DNA of 64,000 nt from Cynocephalus volans. Lineage: Eukaryota; Chordata; Mammalia; Dermoptera; Cynocephalidae. Below, one piece after another: positions 1-12,692 of this stretch (its first letter is position 1; each line of letters starts with the position of its first letter). The translations under genes and the position numbers were made by a program. The stretch lies in assembly GCF_027409185.1 (NCBI RefSeq), contig NC_084467.1, positions 14,436,501-14,500,500 of the forward strand. Reading direction: 5' to 3'. The notes below the pieces were generated by a model, which did no database searches, was not told the origin of the DNA, and saw nothing but the letters and a program-made list of their open reading frames with translations.

Positions 1-299
1 CAGACCTCACTCACAAGATCCACAGTGGTGAAGAAACACTCCAGGATAAGAAAATTAACCCAGTAAAAGAGCCTGGCTTAAGGCGGAGCCCAGGGGAAGA
101 AAGAGATCAGGAGGAGGGCTTGCAAGGATCTGGAGTACAAGCCACCGCGTCCCAGGCCTCCTGCACCCGAAACCCTCTGGCTCACGGTGGCTTTTTTATA
201 GACTCCCTGCTGCAGGCTGGTCCCATTCTGTGGAAGCACTGGCCCCCACAGAACATTCTCCACATGGCATCTGGCATCTTCAAAGCACAAGTCAGATCA

Positions 300-695
300 G
301 GTCCTCTTCTGCTTAAAGCCTCCTGTGACTTCCTGTTGCCCTGATAATAAAACCCTGCAAAGCACTGCTCCTTACAGCTCCTGCCACCTCCCCCCATCCC
401 CAGATCCTCCCCTGCAGCCCCTGCTGGCACCCCAGGCCTCAGCTCGGTGGCCGCTCCTCGGAAACACCCTGCCCTGACCACCCTGTGCAAAGTAGCCCCG
501 GCCACCGTCTGTCACATGGCCTTGTCCCCTCTTCACAGCACTTACCTCAGTCTGAACACGTCTTGTTTGTGCTTTTTTCCCCTCTTTATGTTTCTCATGC
601 ACCAAAGTTTCATAAGCTTGTCTGTCTTCTCCTTGCTATACCCCAGCGTTGCATAGTAGGTGCTCGATAAACACTTGTTGAATGAGTGGGCATTG
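300..695 (+). repeat. L2 LINE 3' end
   Basis: Matches the L2 3' region and ends in the classical GTAGGTGCTCGATAAACACT / TTGTTGAATGAGTG terminus. Confidence 0.7.
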
Positions 696-984
696 GGCAG
701 TGCCCAACAAGGTTTCTTGCACGAGGCCAGGGCTCATCATGCCTGCACTGACCCCCTCATCTGGCAGGCAGGGAAACTGAGGTTCCAAGAGGCTGACCCC
801 ACAGGTGAGGGCAGAGGCCGATGCTCTGAGGCAGCTCTTGCTATCCAAGCCGGGATCTTCCCAGTGGCCCAAAATGCCTCCTTGCACACCAGGAGTCATC
901 GGCCCCTTCCCTCGTCACATCCTTGCCCCTCTCACCTGCCTCCCCGACCCCCCTCTTGCCAGGCTTGCTTGAGGCGGGGATGAC

Positions 985-1175
985 TTAGTGACAGGGCTTG
1001 GGGCTGGACTTTGGCTCAAGACCCAGCTCCACCATAGCCTGGCTCACTGACCACAGTTCCTCTGCCTCCCTGAGCCTCAATTTCCTCATCTGTAAAACAG
1101 GCACGTTAGGGGGATGTGAGATGAAAGTGCATGTGAATGTAAAGCGCCAGGCACAGGGTACATGCTCATTTAATC
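985..1175 (+). repeat. MIR SINE
   Basis: Core CCTCAATTTCCTCATCTGTA followed by the AAGCGCCAGGCACAGGGTAC tail of MIR. Confidence 0.8.
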
Positions 1176-1429
1176 CATAATGAGAGTAACAGCGCTGCCT
1201 CCTCCCAGCTCTCGGGGACTGTCACGCTCTTCCCCAGTCTGGGCAGGCGCTCTGGGCACGCGCTCTGGGCACTGGGTCCACCTGCCTCGGCCCCACTCTC
1301 CTAACAGAGAGATTAATTGCTCTTTCCAGCCCACCCTTTCCCACCCTCCCTGTTCCTCAAACCATTCATCAATCCTTCTGCTTCCTGAGCACCCGCCCAG
1401 CCAGGAGCTTGCCTGGAGTTTGTGATAAC

Positions 1430-1690
1430 CACACGAGCACATGCACATGCCCAAACACACATGTGCACACACACACGCATGCACATGCACAGAGACACGC
1501 ATGGACAACCACAGACACACCCAAACCCCGCACGCACAGCCGAGTAGGGGAGCTGGCGCTGGTGTGCTCACACACACAAGCCCCTCACACTCCCGTGTGT
1601 GCACACTGCTGGCACATGTGCACGTGCAGATGCACAAGATACAAGTGTCTCTGCCCACACTTGCCAACAGGAATCCACACTAACATGCCC
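1430..1690. repeat. Degenerate CA-rich tract
   Basis: CACA, GCACATGCAC and similar alternating purine-pyrimidine runs over about 260 bp. It produces spurious Cys/Val-rich and His/Thr-rich frames. Confidence 0.85.
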
Positions 1691-2109
1691 CTACTTCTGG
1701 TGCTCTCTCTCACTCACCCCAGCCTGGCAGCCCCGCGCCCTACAGGTGACACGGAAGCCCACGTGTGATGTGAACACGGTCAGGCCAGGCATTTGGCATC
1801 ACACTTTGGATAGACTGGCACAGCCTGCGTACATCTCTGTGTGTCTCCGTGTCATGTGTGCGTCTGTTCAGGAGCCTGGCCTTGGGCTTTGAGCAGAGGG
1901 GACCACAGCCCCACCAAGCATTGCCAAGCCCTGGCGACTCGGTGGCTGCTCCACCTCCCCTTGCCCAGGAATGGGGCCAACAGCACCATCTGCTGTCCAC
2001 TTCTGGAACTGCCCTTCGGAGAGCTCACGCCTGGCCCTCAGATTGGCTTTGCGGAAGGAAACATTTAGTCCACAGCATCATGACTACTACTGATAGGAAT
2101 GGGGGGGCG

Positions 2110-2480
2110 GGGTCACTATAAACAGGAGGCACAGGAAGGTGTTGTTGAGAAGGGAGTGTTTGAGCAGAGACCTGAAGGAGGTGGGGGAACAGGCCACAAG
2201 GATGTGGCTTCTAGGTGGCGGAAACAGCCTGTGCAAAGGCCCTGAGGCAGGACTGTGATTAAGGTGTTTGAGAAATAGCAAGGAGGCTGGTGTGGCTGGA
2301 GCAGAGGGAGAGTAGGAGTGGAAAGAGGCGAGGTCAGGAAGATAACAGGAAAGCCAGGTGGGACCTTCTGGGCCACTGTAAGGACTCTGTACTCTGATGC
2401 AATGGGGGCCATTTGAAGCAGGGAAGTAGCAATATCTGATTTGGGTTTTAAAGGGCGTTTTGGACACTGTGTGCTTCACA
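2110..2480 (-). repeat. L2 LINE fragment, antisense
   Basis: Contains GTGCAAAGGCCCTGAGGCAG, the reverse of the L2 CCTCAGGGCCTTTGCAC block, plus further antisense L2-like sequence. Confidence 0.55.
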
Positions 2481-2614
2481 GACTGCAGAGGGGTGAGGGA
2501 AGAAGCAGAGAGACCACTGAGGAGCTGCCCAGCACTCCAGGGGTGAGAGGAAGCTGGGTCAGGCTAAGATGGCCAGGTGCAACGTGGTTGGATTTGGGAT
2601 CTGTTTTTGAAGGT

Positions 2615-2616
<2 letters not shown>

Positions 2617-2649
<33 letters not shown>
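2617..2649. repeat. (AC)16 microsatellite
   Basis: An uninterrupted AC tract of 33 bp in intergenic sequence downstream of TAS1R2. Confidence 0.97.
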
Positions 2650-2650
<1 letters not shown>

Positions 2651-2864
2651 CTGTAAGAAGACCAGCTACACCAAACCATTCACTCTCTCCTGTGGTCCCC
2701 CAGAAGATTAGGCTGCACACACAGGTCAGAGGGCCAGTCGGGCAGGCAGGCCAACGGCAACGGCAGCGAGGTTGCGGAGGGAGCCCAGCGTGGGTTATCC
2801 ACTTCAGTCTTGCCCCAGAAACAGTCCTGTGTCACTGCGAGAAACAGCTTAAACCCTCAGCTCT

Positions 2865-2985
2865 TGTCCAACCCCCCATTATACAAATAAGGAATCTGAG
2901 ACAGAGAGGCAAAGGGACTTGTCACAGCCCCTCCAGGAGTCAGAACTAGGGCACAGTCTCTTGACTCCCTGTCCAGTGCTCTCTC
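2865..2985 (-). repeat. MIR fragment
   Basis: Antisense MIR core-like 'attatacaaataaggaatct ... gagacagagaggcaaaggga'. Short and diverged. Confidence 0.45.
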
Positions 2986-3249
2986 TTGTACCGCAAGCCC
3001 AAAGCCTGCCCCTCAGGACTGGGGTGACAGGGACAGAGGTGTGGTCAAGGCTGCCCACCCTTTTCTAGAGAAGGGGGTTGGCAGTGAAGGGCTGGGAAGG
3101 ACACGGCTTTGGCCTCCAGATTCATCCCCTCTCCACTCCATCCCATGGTCTGCTCCACTCCAGCCAGAATCTGGATGAATCCCCTGACAACCCAGATCTG
3201 CTGAATAATGCAGTCTGTATATTGCTGGCATAAGAAAGGACAAAAGAAG

Positions 3250-3530
3250 TGACCACCACCACCACCGTCACCACCATCACTATCACCATTACCACCAGCA
3301 CCCCAACACCACCGTCACCACCATCACTATCACCACGGTCACCACCACCCACCACCAACACATCACCATTACCACCACCATTGCCAACAACACCGTCACC
3401 ACTAATAGCACCATCTCCAGCATAATCACAGTCGCCACTGTCATCACTACCACCGCCCAGCATCTCCACCAACCCTATCACCCCCATCACTACTATCACT
3501 ACCATCAGCACCTCACCACTATCATTGCTG
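3250..3530. repeat. Imperfect CAC/CAT trinucleotide array
   Basis: About 280 bp of (CAC)/(CAT)/(GTC)-type triplets, purine-poor on the plus strand. The long open frames across it, rich in Val/Met/Gly or Thr/Ile/His, are artefacts of the repeat. Confidence 0.95.
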
Positions 3531-4654
3531 AGCCAGATCTAGATTGGGTTGCACTGGAGAGCAAAGAGGAGCTGCTGCAGCCGAGACTGAGCCCAGAAAG
3601 CCACCCGGAGACAGTGGGAGTGGGCTGGGCACCAGCCCCCAGGGAAGACCAGCGAGGAGGTTGAGCTGAGGGACAGGGGTTGGCCTAGAATCAGGACTGG
3701 AGATTGTAAACAGTAGATGGGAGCTCTTCCAGGGCAGGCATCAGGCCGGCTGGGGGAAAGAAGGTCGAGACAGTCTGAGGAGCAAGAAAGCAGCTGGACA
3801 GTTGTCCAGATGGAATGTCAAAGAGGGGAAGAGAGCAGCCCCTACAGGAGCTGCTCACGAGGACAAGGGCAGGTCAGGAGTGAGTGGCTTCTCAGTTATG
3901 GGCCCAGCAGGCAGGGGTGCCCACCCCAGGTGAATGAATATCAACACTGCACCATCCCAGCTTCCCACTCTCTAGCATGGCCATGACCACCATCGCCATG
4001 GCAACCAGCCTCATGCCCACCTTCCCCATGGCCTCCAATGTTCTCACATCCCACAGCGACCACTGCCATGGCCCCCACCATGACTGAGGCAGAGCCTGCC
4101 ATTGTCTGTCAGCGGGCACCCTCCCCTGCTTCCTTTAATGACAGAGCCCCCAGGGTGATTTGGGTACACGGATGCTGCTGCAGGTTGGCTTCCCCGGGAA
4201 GCAGACCCTGAAATGGTGATTCATGGGCAGGGGGTGCACTGGGGAGTGCCCTTGGGGTGAGCAGCCATGGAGGGCAGGAAAGGGAGTGGAACTGGGCAGG
4301 AGAAGTTGGGCTGCAGGGGTGTCTCAGCCAAGGCCTTGGGTGATCCCACGAGGACCTCTGAAGACTGGGTGGCTCTTCACAGTTGTCCTGCACTGTTACT
4401 GAGAGGCCAGGCCCCTACACTCCCACATCATTCAGTCATTGTACAGAGGCTGCCCCTTGGGAAGGGGGTGTAAACTTGGGCAAGGCAGCTTTCTGCAGCC
4501 AAGAGCCATTTCTAGAAAGGGTTGAAGACCATCAGCCAGCAGCGCTCCCAGCAGCTGGGGGAAGAAGTCCTTCCATCCTGAAGGGGGTCTGGGAAGTGCT
4601 CCGCAGCGTCCAGCACAGATGCCCACTGAATACTCCATCTTCACCTCCCTTATA

Positions 4655-4960
4655 GCAAGATGTGGCCAACTGGTTAAATTCTGGCCAGTAACATGTGAGA
4701 GGAAATTATGTCTGCCCTTTCCAAGTCATGCCTGAAAAGAAATGGGCAGGTACTCCCCTTGCCGCTCTCCTTCCCACTACCTGGGATGCAGATGTGACGG
4801 CGGGAGCTGGAGCAGCCACCTTGGGTCCAGAGATGAATGTGGCAGAGTTGCCACCAGTTCTCAACTGCACACCTCCAAACTGTTAAATAGCAAAGAAATA
4901 ACTTCTGCCATGTTTAAGCATTTGAGGGGTGTCTTTGTTGTAGTCTACTCCCCTTTGTCC
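4655..4960 (+). repeat. Ancient LTR-like repeat
   Basis: 'gatgtggccaactggttaaa' and the following 300 bp share layout with 6420-6745 (GGCCAATAAAATGTGGGC-type start), a dispersed mammalian LTR-like repeat whose family I cannot name. Confidence 0.4.
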
Positions 4961-5029
4961 TAATTGCACAACCACCTCCTGTCAACAGTTGACAGTGACA
5001 CTGTGTTCACCATCACCAACACCAAGTGA

Positions 5030-5230
5030 CCATTCCAGGTTCCGGTCCTGGCTGAGCCACCTAAGTGCTCTATGACCTTGGACAAGTCACTATACCTTTC
5101 TGGACCTGAATAACCTCTTCAGAAAATAGGTAATTTCATAATATATAATTCCGTATACCTTGTAAGATTGTCACAAGGATTAAACACATGATGTAGTATG
5201 ACAGGAACAACATGTACTAACACACAGGCC
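5030..5230 (+). repeat. MIR SINE
   Basis: TATGACCTTGGACAAGTCAC is the MIR core, followed by TTGTAAGATTGTCACAAGGA. Confidence 0.75.
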
Positions 5231-5399
5231 TCCTCCCTATCTCTTCACCATGTTGTCTGTTCCAGAGCTGTCCCCTCGATGGGGGCTGTTGTTACTAGTA
5301 CTGTAGTTATGTGACTTGTTATCACAGCATCATTACAGAGGCCATTGTGATGTTATCCCCACCGTAACAACTAGAAGTGTCCCTTCCACTTTTACGTTA

Positions 5400-5625
5400 G
5401 AGTCAGACAGACTTGGATCTAGGATCTTAGTCAAAAATTCCATCCATGACTGAATGAACAGTCTGGGACAAGTTACTTAACTCCCCTGGACCTCAGTTAT
5501 CCCATCTGTAAAATGGGCACGATAACAACCCCCCATTTAGGACAATGTGTGTAAAATGTAAGCACAGCACCTGGCACATAGGAAGCACTCAATAAATGTC
5601 ATCCACTGTCATTGCTATTCATCTT
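5400..5625 (+). repeat. MIR SINE, near full length
   Basis: GGACAAGTTACTTAACTCCC and CCCATCTGTAAAATGGGCAC, then the AGCACCTGGCACATAGGAAG / CACTCAATAAATGT tail. Confidence 0.85.
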
Positions 5626-6419
5626 TGTGAAACACCTTCGTCTAGCACCATGAGAAGACCATGCATGGGGTCTTCCCTGGACTTAGAGAAGTGCCAGGCA
5701 TGGTGGAGACACACCCACCCTGGGGGCTAATGTTTGTGCTCAAGGCACCTGTGGTGCCATAGCTAGGCAGGAACCATCAGAGCTGGCGGATGGGGCTCAG
5801 ACTAGTGCGGTCAAGAACCCACAGGTTGGCAAACCTGTACCCTCCCTGGGAGTCTGTGTTTCCTGGTCACTGAGAAAAGAGTTCAGGTACACGGTTCCAC
5901 TTCAGAGGCCACCCCCCAAGGCAGGTCTTGAGGCAGATCCTGAATGTCTGACTGGGACAGACTGGCTCACAATTCAGAGCAAAGCCAAGGGGTAAGCTTT
6001 CCACAAGTCCCTCACCTCTGCTGGCGGCTCAGATCTGAGGTCAGGCAGTGGGTATAACCACGTCCACACAATCCTCCTCAGGGCTGAGCTACCTCCTGTG
6101 TGCTGGGAAGCTCTCCCCGGCAAATCATCAAGCATGGCCCCAGCGTTCCTCTCGGAGGGACACCAATTCACCTTTTGTGATTATTCTGGGAGGTCTTTTC
6201 CCTACAGTAGGGGGGATCGGACAGGCTGAGTGAGAGCCCTGAACCTCCAGAAATCCAGCATTTGAAGGGAGAAAGAGTATGAAAAAGTGAAGGGAGAAAC
6301 ATTAATGACAAAGTTTGAAAAACTCACCCCCATGCCACAATCCAAACCAACCTGATGACAAAACGTCTGGATAACATCCCCCAATCTCCATGTCGCTACA
6401 TTCACCAAAATGGCCCCAT

Positions 6420-6745
6420 CAACAGCAGGCTCAAGATCATGTGACTTGCTTCGGCCAATAAAATGTGGGCACGAGGGACATGTACCACCCCCCATGGAAG
6501 CTTTACATGTCATCAGTCATCACGAGGTTTGCCACGGCTCTTTTCCCCCTGGCTTGAGAGTAGCATGCTCCAAATAGGGCCTGCTTCTTCAGCCTGGACC
6601 CCAGAAAAAAGTCATGTGGAAGTGTCACAGCCAGCCCACAGCCACCCTGTAACATGAGAGAGCAATCCTTGTTTCTGCAAACATTTAGATTGAGGGGATG
6701 TTTGTCACGGGAGCACAACCTATCAAACACTGACTGATACAACAG
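6420..6745 (+). repeat. Ancient LTR-like repeat
   Basis: GGCCAATAAAATGTGGGC start and TATCAAACACTGACTGATAC end. Same general type as 4655-4960. Confidence 0.45.
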
Positions 6746-6965
6746 CTAGCATTTCTACAGTGCTTCCTGCAGCCTGCACCATTCTGAGTGCTTCGCTCCT
6801 CATAGTGACCCTGATAAGACGCTTCCTGTTGCTAGCCCTGTTTACACATGGGGTTAGTCAACTTCTAATGGGTTAAGAGGCAGTAAGTAGCAAAGCTGGG
6901 ACCTGAACAAATCTGTCTGCCTTGAGTGAGGCACGATTCTTTTCCCCCATTTTGCAGATGGGGAT
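6745..6965 (-). repeat. MIR SINE
   Basis: Antisense MIR: 'cagcctgcaccattctgagt' through 'agtaagtagcaaagctggga'. Confidence 0.65.
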
Positions 6966-8189
6966 GCCAAGGCTCTAAGAGGCAAAGCCACACAGCGTCA
7001 GTCCCTTCACATCATGTGACCCGCAGCAGGCCAGAAAGGAAGTGAAAACCCACATCTCCCCACTTTGAATCCAATAACTCTCCACTGTTATCTCTTTGCC
7101 ATGGCAGGACCTACAGGCTCTCGGATGTCCCCGGCCACAGCTGGTGTCAGGAAACCATCCTCTAAGAGCTCTTCCCTCCTCCTTAACATTCAAGCTTAAG
7201 TTTCAGGAGCCCCCACGACCCTCCTCGGCACAGGGAGGAGAAGGCAGGGCTGCATCAGCCCAGATGCTTCAAAGCATTTTGACACTTGGTAATATCCTCC
7301 CGCTTCCGTGCACGAGGGTCTGGTTCACATTAGCACCCCAGGCCCCGTGGTGGTCGGACACAGAGATTGGGCTCTATCCAAAAAGTGTCAGACTCCGCTG
7401 GGGCTGCTCTAACTACTTATCTAACATGGAACATCAAATGGTTTGATCTGCCAATTAGGCTCACCCGGAGCTGCTAACTGGAAGCAGATGGGCCTACACA
7501 TTACTGTATGGAAAACCAATACTTCCCACCTCCCTGTAGAAGGGGACGGCAGTGCACTGCCCCTCTCCACTCACCCACCTTGGACACCCCCCTGATGGCA
7601 GCAAGTCTGAGTCCCTCCCAGGGGAGCCTCAGGTGGGAAAATAAGCCTCCTCTCCCATTCCCAGAGGACTGTGGATTCTGGGTATGGAGTGGGGCTGGAT
7701 GGGAATCTGCTGAAGTGGTCCCAAATTCTCAGAAATTGAGAATTTCTAGCTTCTGCCAGGTCCCTCCACCTAGTGTTCGTGGGCCTGCCCTGGGAGACAG
7801 CACTGGCCACTAGGCTGGGTCCCAGGCCCGCACACGGACAGGGGGATGGTGTGAATGACTTCAGGGTGTCCCTTCTGCTAACTCTTGGGTGGCCCAAATT
7901 CATCCATCCAACAGCCTTCCCAGCCAGCCACCACCCAAACCAGGATCACTCCCACTCGTCAGCCGCCCAACAGCCAACCGGTAACCAAAGAACAGTGATT
8001 TGGGCCCAACTCTACCACTGGCCAATACCAGGCCTCCATCTTCACCCACCTGGACTGGTGGCAGACAACCAAGGGCTCTCCCGACCTCTTCTCTCAGACC
8101 CCTTGAACCCGTTCCCCACACACCTGTCTCCTCTCTTCAAAACTCCTCAAAGTTCTACCTTGGGTCAAAGTGCAAATTCCTTGCCATGA

Positions 8190-8325
8190 TCGTAGCTAAC
8201 ACTCGCTCTGCACCAGGCGTCCTGCCGAGCACTCCACAGCAGCCCTGTGAGGGGTGCCAGCATGGTCACCCTGTGACAGAAGAGGAGACTGCAGCGCCAA
8301 GGGGCCAGTGAACCCAACCAGAGTC
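8190..8325 (-). repeat. MIR SINE
   Basis: Antisense MIR: 'acaccaggcgtcctgccgag'-like start, AGCCCTGTGAGGGGTGCC and GAGGAGACTGCAGCGCC. Confidence 0.55.
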
Positions 8326-8334
8326 ACACGCAAC

Positions 8335-8475
8335 ACAGCTCCCCCACCCCCACCCTCTCTCCTCCTCTCTCTCCTTTTCCCTCTCCCCCATCTCACTCCC
8401 TCTTCCTCCTCTCTCTCTCCCTCTCTCCTTTTTTTCTCTCTTCCTCTGTCTCCTTCCTCAGCACCCCCACCCCCG
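8335..8475. repeat. Polypyrimidine (CT-rich) tract
   Basis: About 140 bp almost entirely C and T on the plus strand, low complexity. Confidence 0.9.
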
Positions 8476-8559
8476 TCTCTATCTTCTCTCTCAACTCACC
8501 CACTCTCACTCCCGAGCTCCAGCTCCACTAAACCTCAGTCTGTCGTCCAGACCTGCCCG

Positions 8560-8940
8560 GCCTCCCCACCACAGGGCCTTTGCTCAGGCTGTTCCTCTGC
8601 CTGGCACACACCCTCCAATGCCTCCCTCGTGTGGCCACAGTGACCCATTCTTCAGGTGCCAGCTTGCCATCACCACCTCAGGGAGCCTTCTTCAACCGCC
8701 AAAGTTTCGAGGTCCTCTCTGGGTGGTTCCACGGCACCTGGGGGTCACCTCCTCACATCCCTATCACATGGGGCCATGAGGGTCTGTGTCATGTCCCAAC
8801 TCCTCCCTGAGAACTCATGCTCCTCGGGAGCAGGGAATATTGTATCCTTGGTGCCATACAGGGTCTGACCCTTAGTAGTGCTCAAAAACCATTTGCTGAA
8901 TGAATGAATGAATGAGTGAGTGAATGAATGAGCGCTGGCC
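8560..8940 (+). repeat. L2 LINE 3' end with (GAAT)n
   Basis: ACAGGGCCTTTGCTCAGGCT through CCATTTGCTGAATGAATGAA; it ends in a (TGAA)n run, the L2 3' terminus. Confidence 0.8.
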
Positions 8941-9054
8941 TCTCCTTGCTCGTGGACTTAGACCTGAAGCACTCACCCTGAACATTAACTTCCATACTTC
9001 CCACCTGCTGCTTTCCTGGCTTCTGACCTCATGACCTGTTATAGTTCTGCTTCA

Positions 9055-9440
9055 CACACTCATTCATTCATTCATTCATTCAAACAGCATGTACTGAGCA
9101 CCTCCTCTGTGCCAGGTGCTTCTCTAGGGGCTTGAGACACATCAGCAAACAAAACAGACATAACCGCCTGTCCTCATGGAGTTTACAGTCTACTGGGAGA
9201 GTTAAGCAAGACAAAGCAGTAAAATACATGGTGTGTTAGACAGTTCTCAGTGTTAAGGAAAAAAGTTAAACAGGAAGAGAAAATAAATGAGGAATGAGCC
9301 ACATGGCTACCTGGGGAAGAGCATTTCAAGAAGAGGGAACAGCCAGTGCAAAGGTCCTGAGGCAGAAATATGGCATGTTCGGGGGGGGTGGCGAGGAGGC
9401 CATTGTGGCTGCAGAGGAGTGTACAGTGAGGTTGCAGAGG
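9055..9440 (-). repeat. L2 LINE 3' end, antisense
   Basis: Starts with (CATT)n and ACTGAGCACCTCCTCTGTGC, continues CATGGAGTTTACAGTCTACT, and reaches GTGCAAAGGTCCTGAGGCAG. Confidence 0.8.
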
Positions 9441-10649
9441 TGGTGGGGAGCCGTGGGGATCTGAGGCACACTAAGAACTGCCCCCAGCTCCCGGGTCTAT
9501 GGCCTTGCTAGTTTCTGTAGAAAAAAATCTTTGTCCCAGCAAAAGTCCTCCAAGTCTCTCTGATTGGTCCAACCAAAGTCATGTGCCCAGCCCAGAGCCA
9601 ATCACAGCAGACAAGGGGAGGGCGTGTGCTGATTGGCTTGGCCTAGATCACCTGCTCTGCCCCCTTGGAGCCAGGAGATAGAGTCAGCTTCCCTAGACCC
9701 CAGCCACGCAGGCAGCTATAGAAAGAGGGGTGGAGCAGGTGCCCTCTGAGGCCGGTGGGAATCCAGGATTCTCTTCTCTAATGGTGGTCCAGAGGCAGAA
9801 CCAAGAAATGAGGTCATTATTTCTTTTTTAAAAAAATTAAACCAAGGCATCAGAAGCATGCAAGAAAAGAGAATTAAGAGCTTAAAACTCCCTGAGCCTC
9901 TGACAATCTGGTCCCGAGGGCGAGGGAGATGGGACCATGCAGAGTTGCTCCCTGAAAGCTTAAGGCTGGGCTGGGCCTCAGCTAAGGCTCTGGGAGACCC
10001 TGGAAAGTATGTGGAGGGGACAGCATCAGACCCCAACAGTCTCTCCTTGGGGTCTCCTCCCAGCAGTCTCAGCCCACTTGGCCAGGCCAATGCTGAGTAC
10101 TGTGGAAAGAGGACCGAGCCAAATCAGAGGCTGGATACAGTGGCGGGGGAAGCAGAATGGGATCTCAGGTGACCCAGGAGAGGAGAAAACCAGCATGTGC
10201 ATGGGACATAGGCAGTGGCCACCCAGGGAGGACAAGGTCCAGACATCCGGGGCTGGTCCCCCACATCTAGCCCCAGCTGTCCTTCCAAGCTGAGTTCTCA
10301 CAACCCGGCCACCCTCAGCCACGTGCTCTCCTTGGAACTGCCTTGGACTTCCTTTCACCCACCTTTCCTCCTGCTGTCCCCACCTGCCCCTCCCCCACTT
10401 GCCCAAACTGCCTGCCTTCCAACACTTCTCTTTCCTTTAAGGCTCTTTCCAAATGTCAGCTTCCCCCAAAGTTTTCACTGACCACTGTACCCAACAGCCA
10501 CCTCCCTAAAATCCGAAGCCCCCCACCCCACCACAGTCCCTTGTCTAAGAAGACTAAGTCTTCCCGCCTTGCATGGCAGTTTCCCCCAAACAGCTTTCCA
10601 GGCAGGGCCATCAGGATTTTACTCCTCAGAGGATGGTGGTTCCGGCTGT

Positions 10650-10840
10650 GGGCTGGGTGAGGGGTTCAGACAATCCATGTGGCCCTGGGTAAGTCCCACG
10701 ACATCTTTGAGTTCGTTTTTTTTTTCCCCATCTGTAAGATAAAGATACTGATAGTACTCGACTAATAGAGTTTTGTAACAAATAAATGGATGAAGTGATA
10801 AAGTTCTTAGCAAGTGGCCTGGCAATAAATGTCCTCATCG
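10650..10840 (+). repeat. MIR SINE
   Basis: GGCCCTGGGTAAGTCCC and CCCATCTGTAAGATAAAGA with the CTGGCAATAAATGTCC tail; a short T run interrupts it. Confidence 0.65.
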
Positions 10841-11844
10841 TGGTCGACACGACGGTATGATTGCAAGCACCAGTATTTGTTTTGTATTTCTGAATACCTC
10901 TCAGGATCTGCACCCGAGGCTGTAATAGACAAACTGAATTCATGAGGCCATGGTTTGAGGCAAGGGGTGGTGGAGGAAAAGGGAAGGGAGTTGATAGTGA
11001 TCTAGCCATGCGCTCAGTGTTCACGGAGCACCTGCCAGGAGCCAGGCCCTGGAGAGTGGCTCGGGGAAGAGGAACAGGCAGCATCCCTGCCATTATGGAG
11101 AATTGGCCCCCAAATATGAAGGACACTCCCCAAATGCCAGATGATTCAAGCCAAGATCCCGCCACCCACCCCCTTGAAGAGTGAAAGAGGTAAACTGAGG
11201 ACAAGCAGGAGGCAACCCGGCCCTCCCAGCTGCCAATAAGCTTGTAGAAGTTGTTCCTGCCAGGGTCAATGCTGGACAAGCTATAAATCACTCCCAGGGG
11301 AGTTTTGAGTGGTTCATGATGTCACCGCCATAACGTTCTTCAGGGAGCCTGTCCCTCTGCCTGAGTGTGATCAGCAGCAGCAGAAGCTCTGACCCTGGTT
11401 CTCCCGCCTACACGTTGTATAAACCTGAGCCAGTCACTCAGCCTCTCTGGGCAGCAATTTGGAGGCCCCAGCACTGAAGTTCTGGCCCCCTGGTGAGCTG
11501 GGAGAGGCCAGTTTACCCCTGCACACAGGCAGTCAGGGCCCCTCCGACCACTCAGGGTGGTCAGCATGGCACGGCCATGGCCACCAGCTCAGCTTCTCCA
11601 AGGTTCAGCAGTGCAAAGGCAGTGGTGCCACAGTGCACACTGGCTCTGGAGCATACTGGAGGCCTGGGAACCCTCAGGACAACACCCAGAATTTGCTGGG
11701 GTGGGGCAGGGCTGAGGAACAATTTAAGGAAGGCTAATTTTCAACAGAGGCTAGTACCATGGACTAGGGCACGTACGTGCCATGGAATCTGGGCATAAAA
11801 AAGAAACATAACCTTATTTTGTCCCTGGTGGCTCCAGGAGCATG

Positions 11845-12060
11845 TGGATCTGTGATGGCTGGCATTTGTTAAGCCCCTACTATATGCACTTTATATACAT
11901 TATCTCTGATCCTTCAATGTCCCTGTGAAGCCATTGTTCCCATTTTAGAAACAGGGAAGGGTAGGCTCAGGGACAGTAAACAATTGACCAAAGTCACACA
12001 GCTTGGAAGTGGCAATGCTAGGATTAAAATCGAGTTCTCTCTGATTCCACACGTTCTTTC
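11845..12060 (-). repeat. MIR SINE
   Basis: Antisense MIR: 'aagcccctactatatgcact', AAAGTCACACAGCTTGGAAG and 'aatgctaggattaaaatcga'. Confidence 0.8.
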
Positions 12061-12113
12061 TCAGGGGACCTCTGAAAGCAAGAAGGAGGCTCATTCATTT
12101 CACCCAAGTGAAG

Positions 12114-12119
12114 TTTATT
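12114..12119 (-). terminator. Possible TAS1R2 poly(A) signal
   Basis: AATAAA on the minus strand about 575 bp beyond the TAS1R2 stop codon. It is the closest canonical hexamer I noticed, but it falls beside an old L2 fragment and no GU-rich element was confirmed, so use is uncertain. Confidence 0.25.
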
Positions 12120-12692
12120 CACAAGCATTTATGAAGCACCCACTATGCCCCGCCATCACCTAGAGATAATACAGAAGCCTGGGTCTGAGCACCTCGGGAA
12201 TCGGGAAACGAGATGCTGACACCTGAGACAGCTAGCATGGTGCCAGGACAGCATTATTGCAGCTCACACGCCAACCCCAACCCCCCCGCCCCCCCAGTAT
12301 GGCTTCTCTTGCCTTGAACGTGAGTGAAGGGAATGAGCCAGAACCTGCCGATGCCCACAGCTACCGCCAGATGGCGGCTGTAGGCTGCTAAATCAGACTT
12401 TGTCCTGGGAGACCAATAGGTCATCCTGGGTAGCTTTTTACTAGAAGGGGGTGGCAGCAACTGGCTGAACAGCTAAGGGAAAGGAACAGAGTGTGGGTGC
12501 TTTTAGGGTCCATCATTCAGTGGGTAAAGACAGCCAGGATGCAGAGAACCTCGGAAGGCCAAATCAGAGACCAGGGTGGGGTGGTAATGGTCAGGGGTGG
12601 CTCCCCTGCATCCATCTGAAGTTGAACACACAAGACCCCTGGCCTCCATCGCCCAGCACCGAAGCCCTCTGTCCCGATGCCAGTGGGAAGCG

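Larger units (their letters stand above)
1..12090. other. Intergenic region downstream of TAS1R2
   Basis: Apart from the repeats listed, no conserved coding segment, splice-bounded exon or RNA gene was recognised. Stretches without any recognised content include 1-300, 1700-2100, 3530-4650, 5630-6420, 6970-8190, 9440-10640 and 10840-11840. In human the next gene on this side is PAX7; none of it is visible here. Confidence 0.6.

Noticed and set aside
3122-3511. Val/Met/Gly-rich open frame
   Set aside because: Encoded by the CAC/CAT triplet array; no real protein features.
10626-11291. 221-codon minus-strand open frame downstream of TAS1R2
   Set aside because: Its C-terminal part runs through a MIR SINE, it has no recognisable domain, and no splice or poly(A) context supports it.
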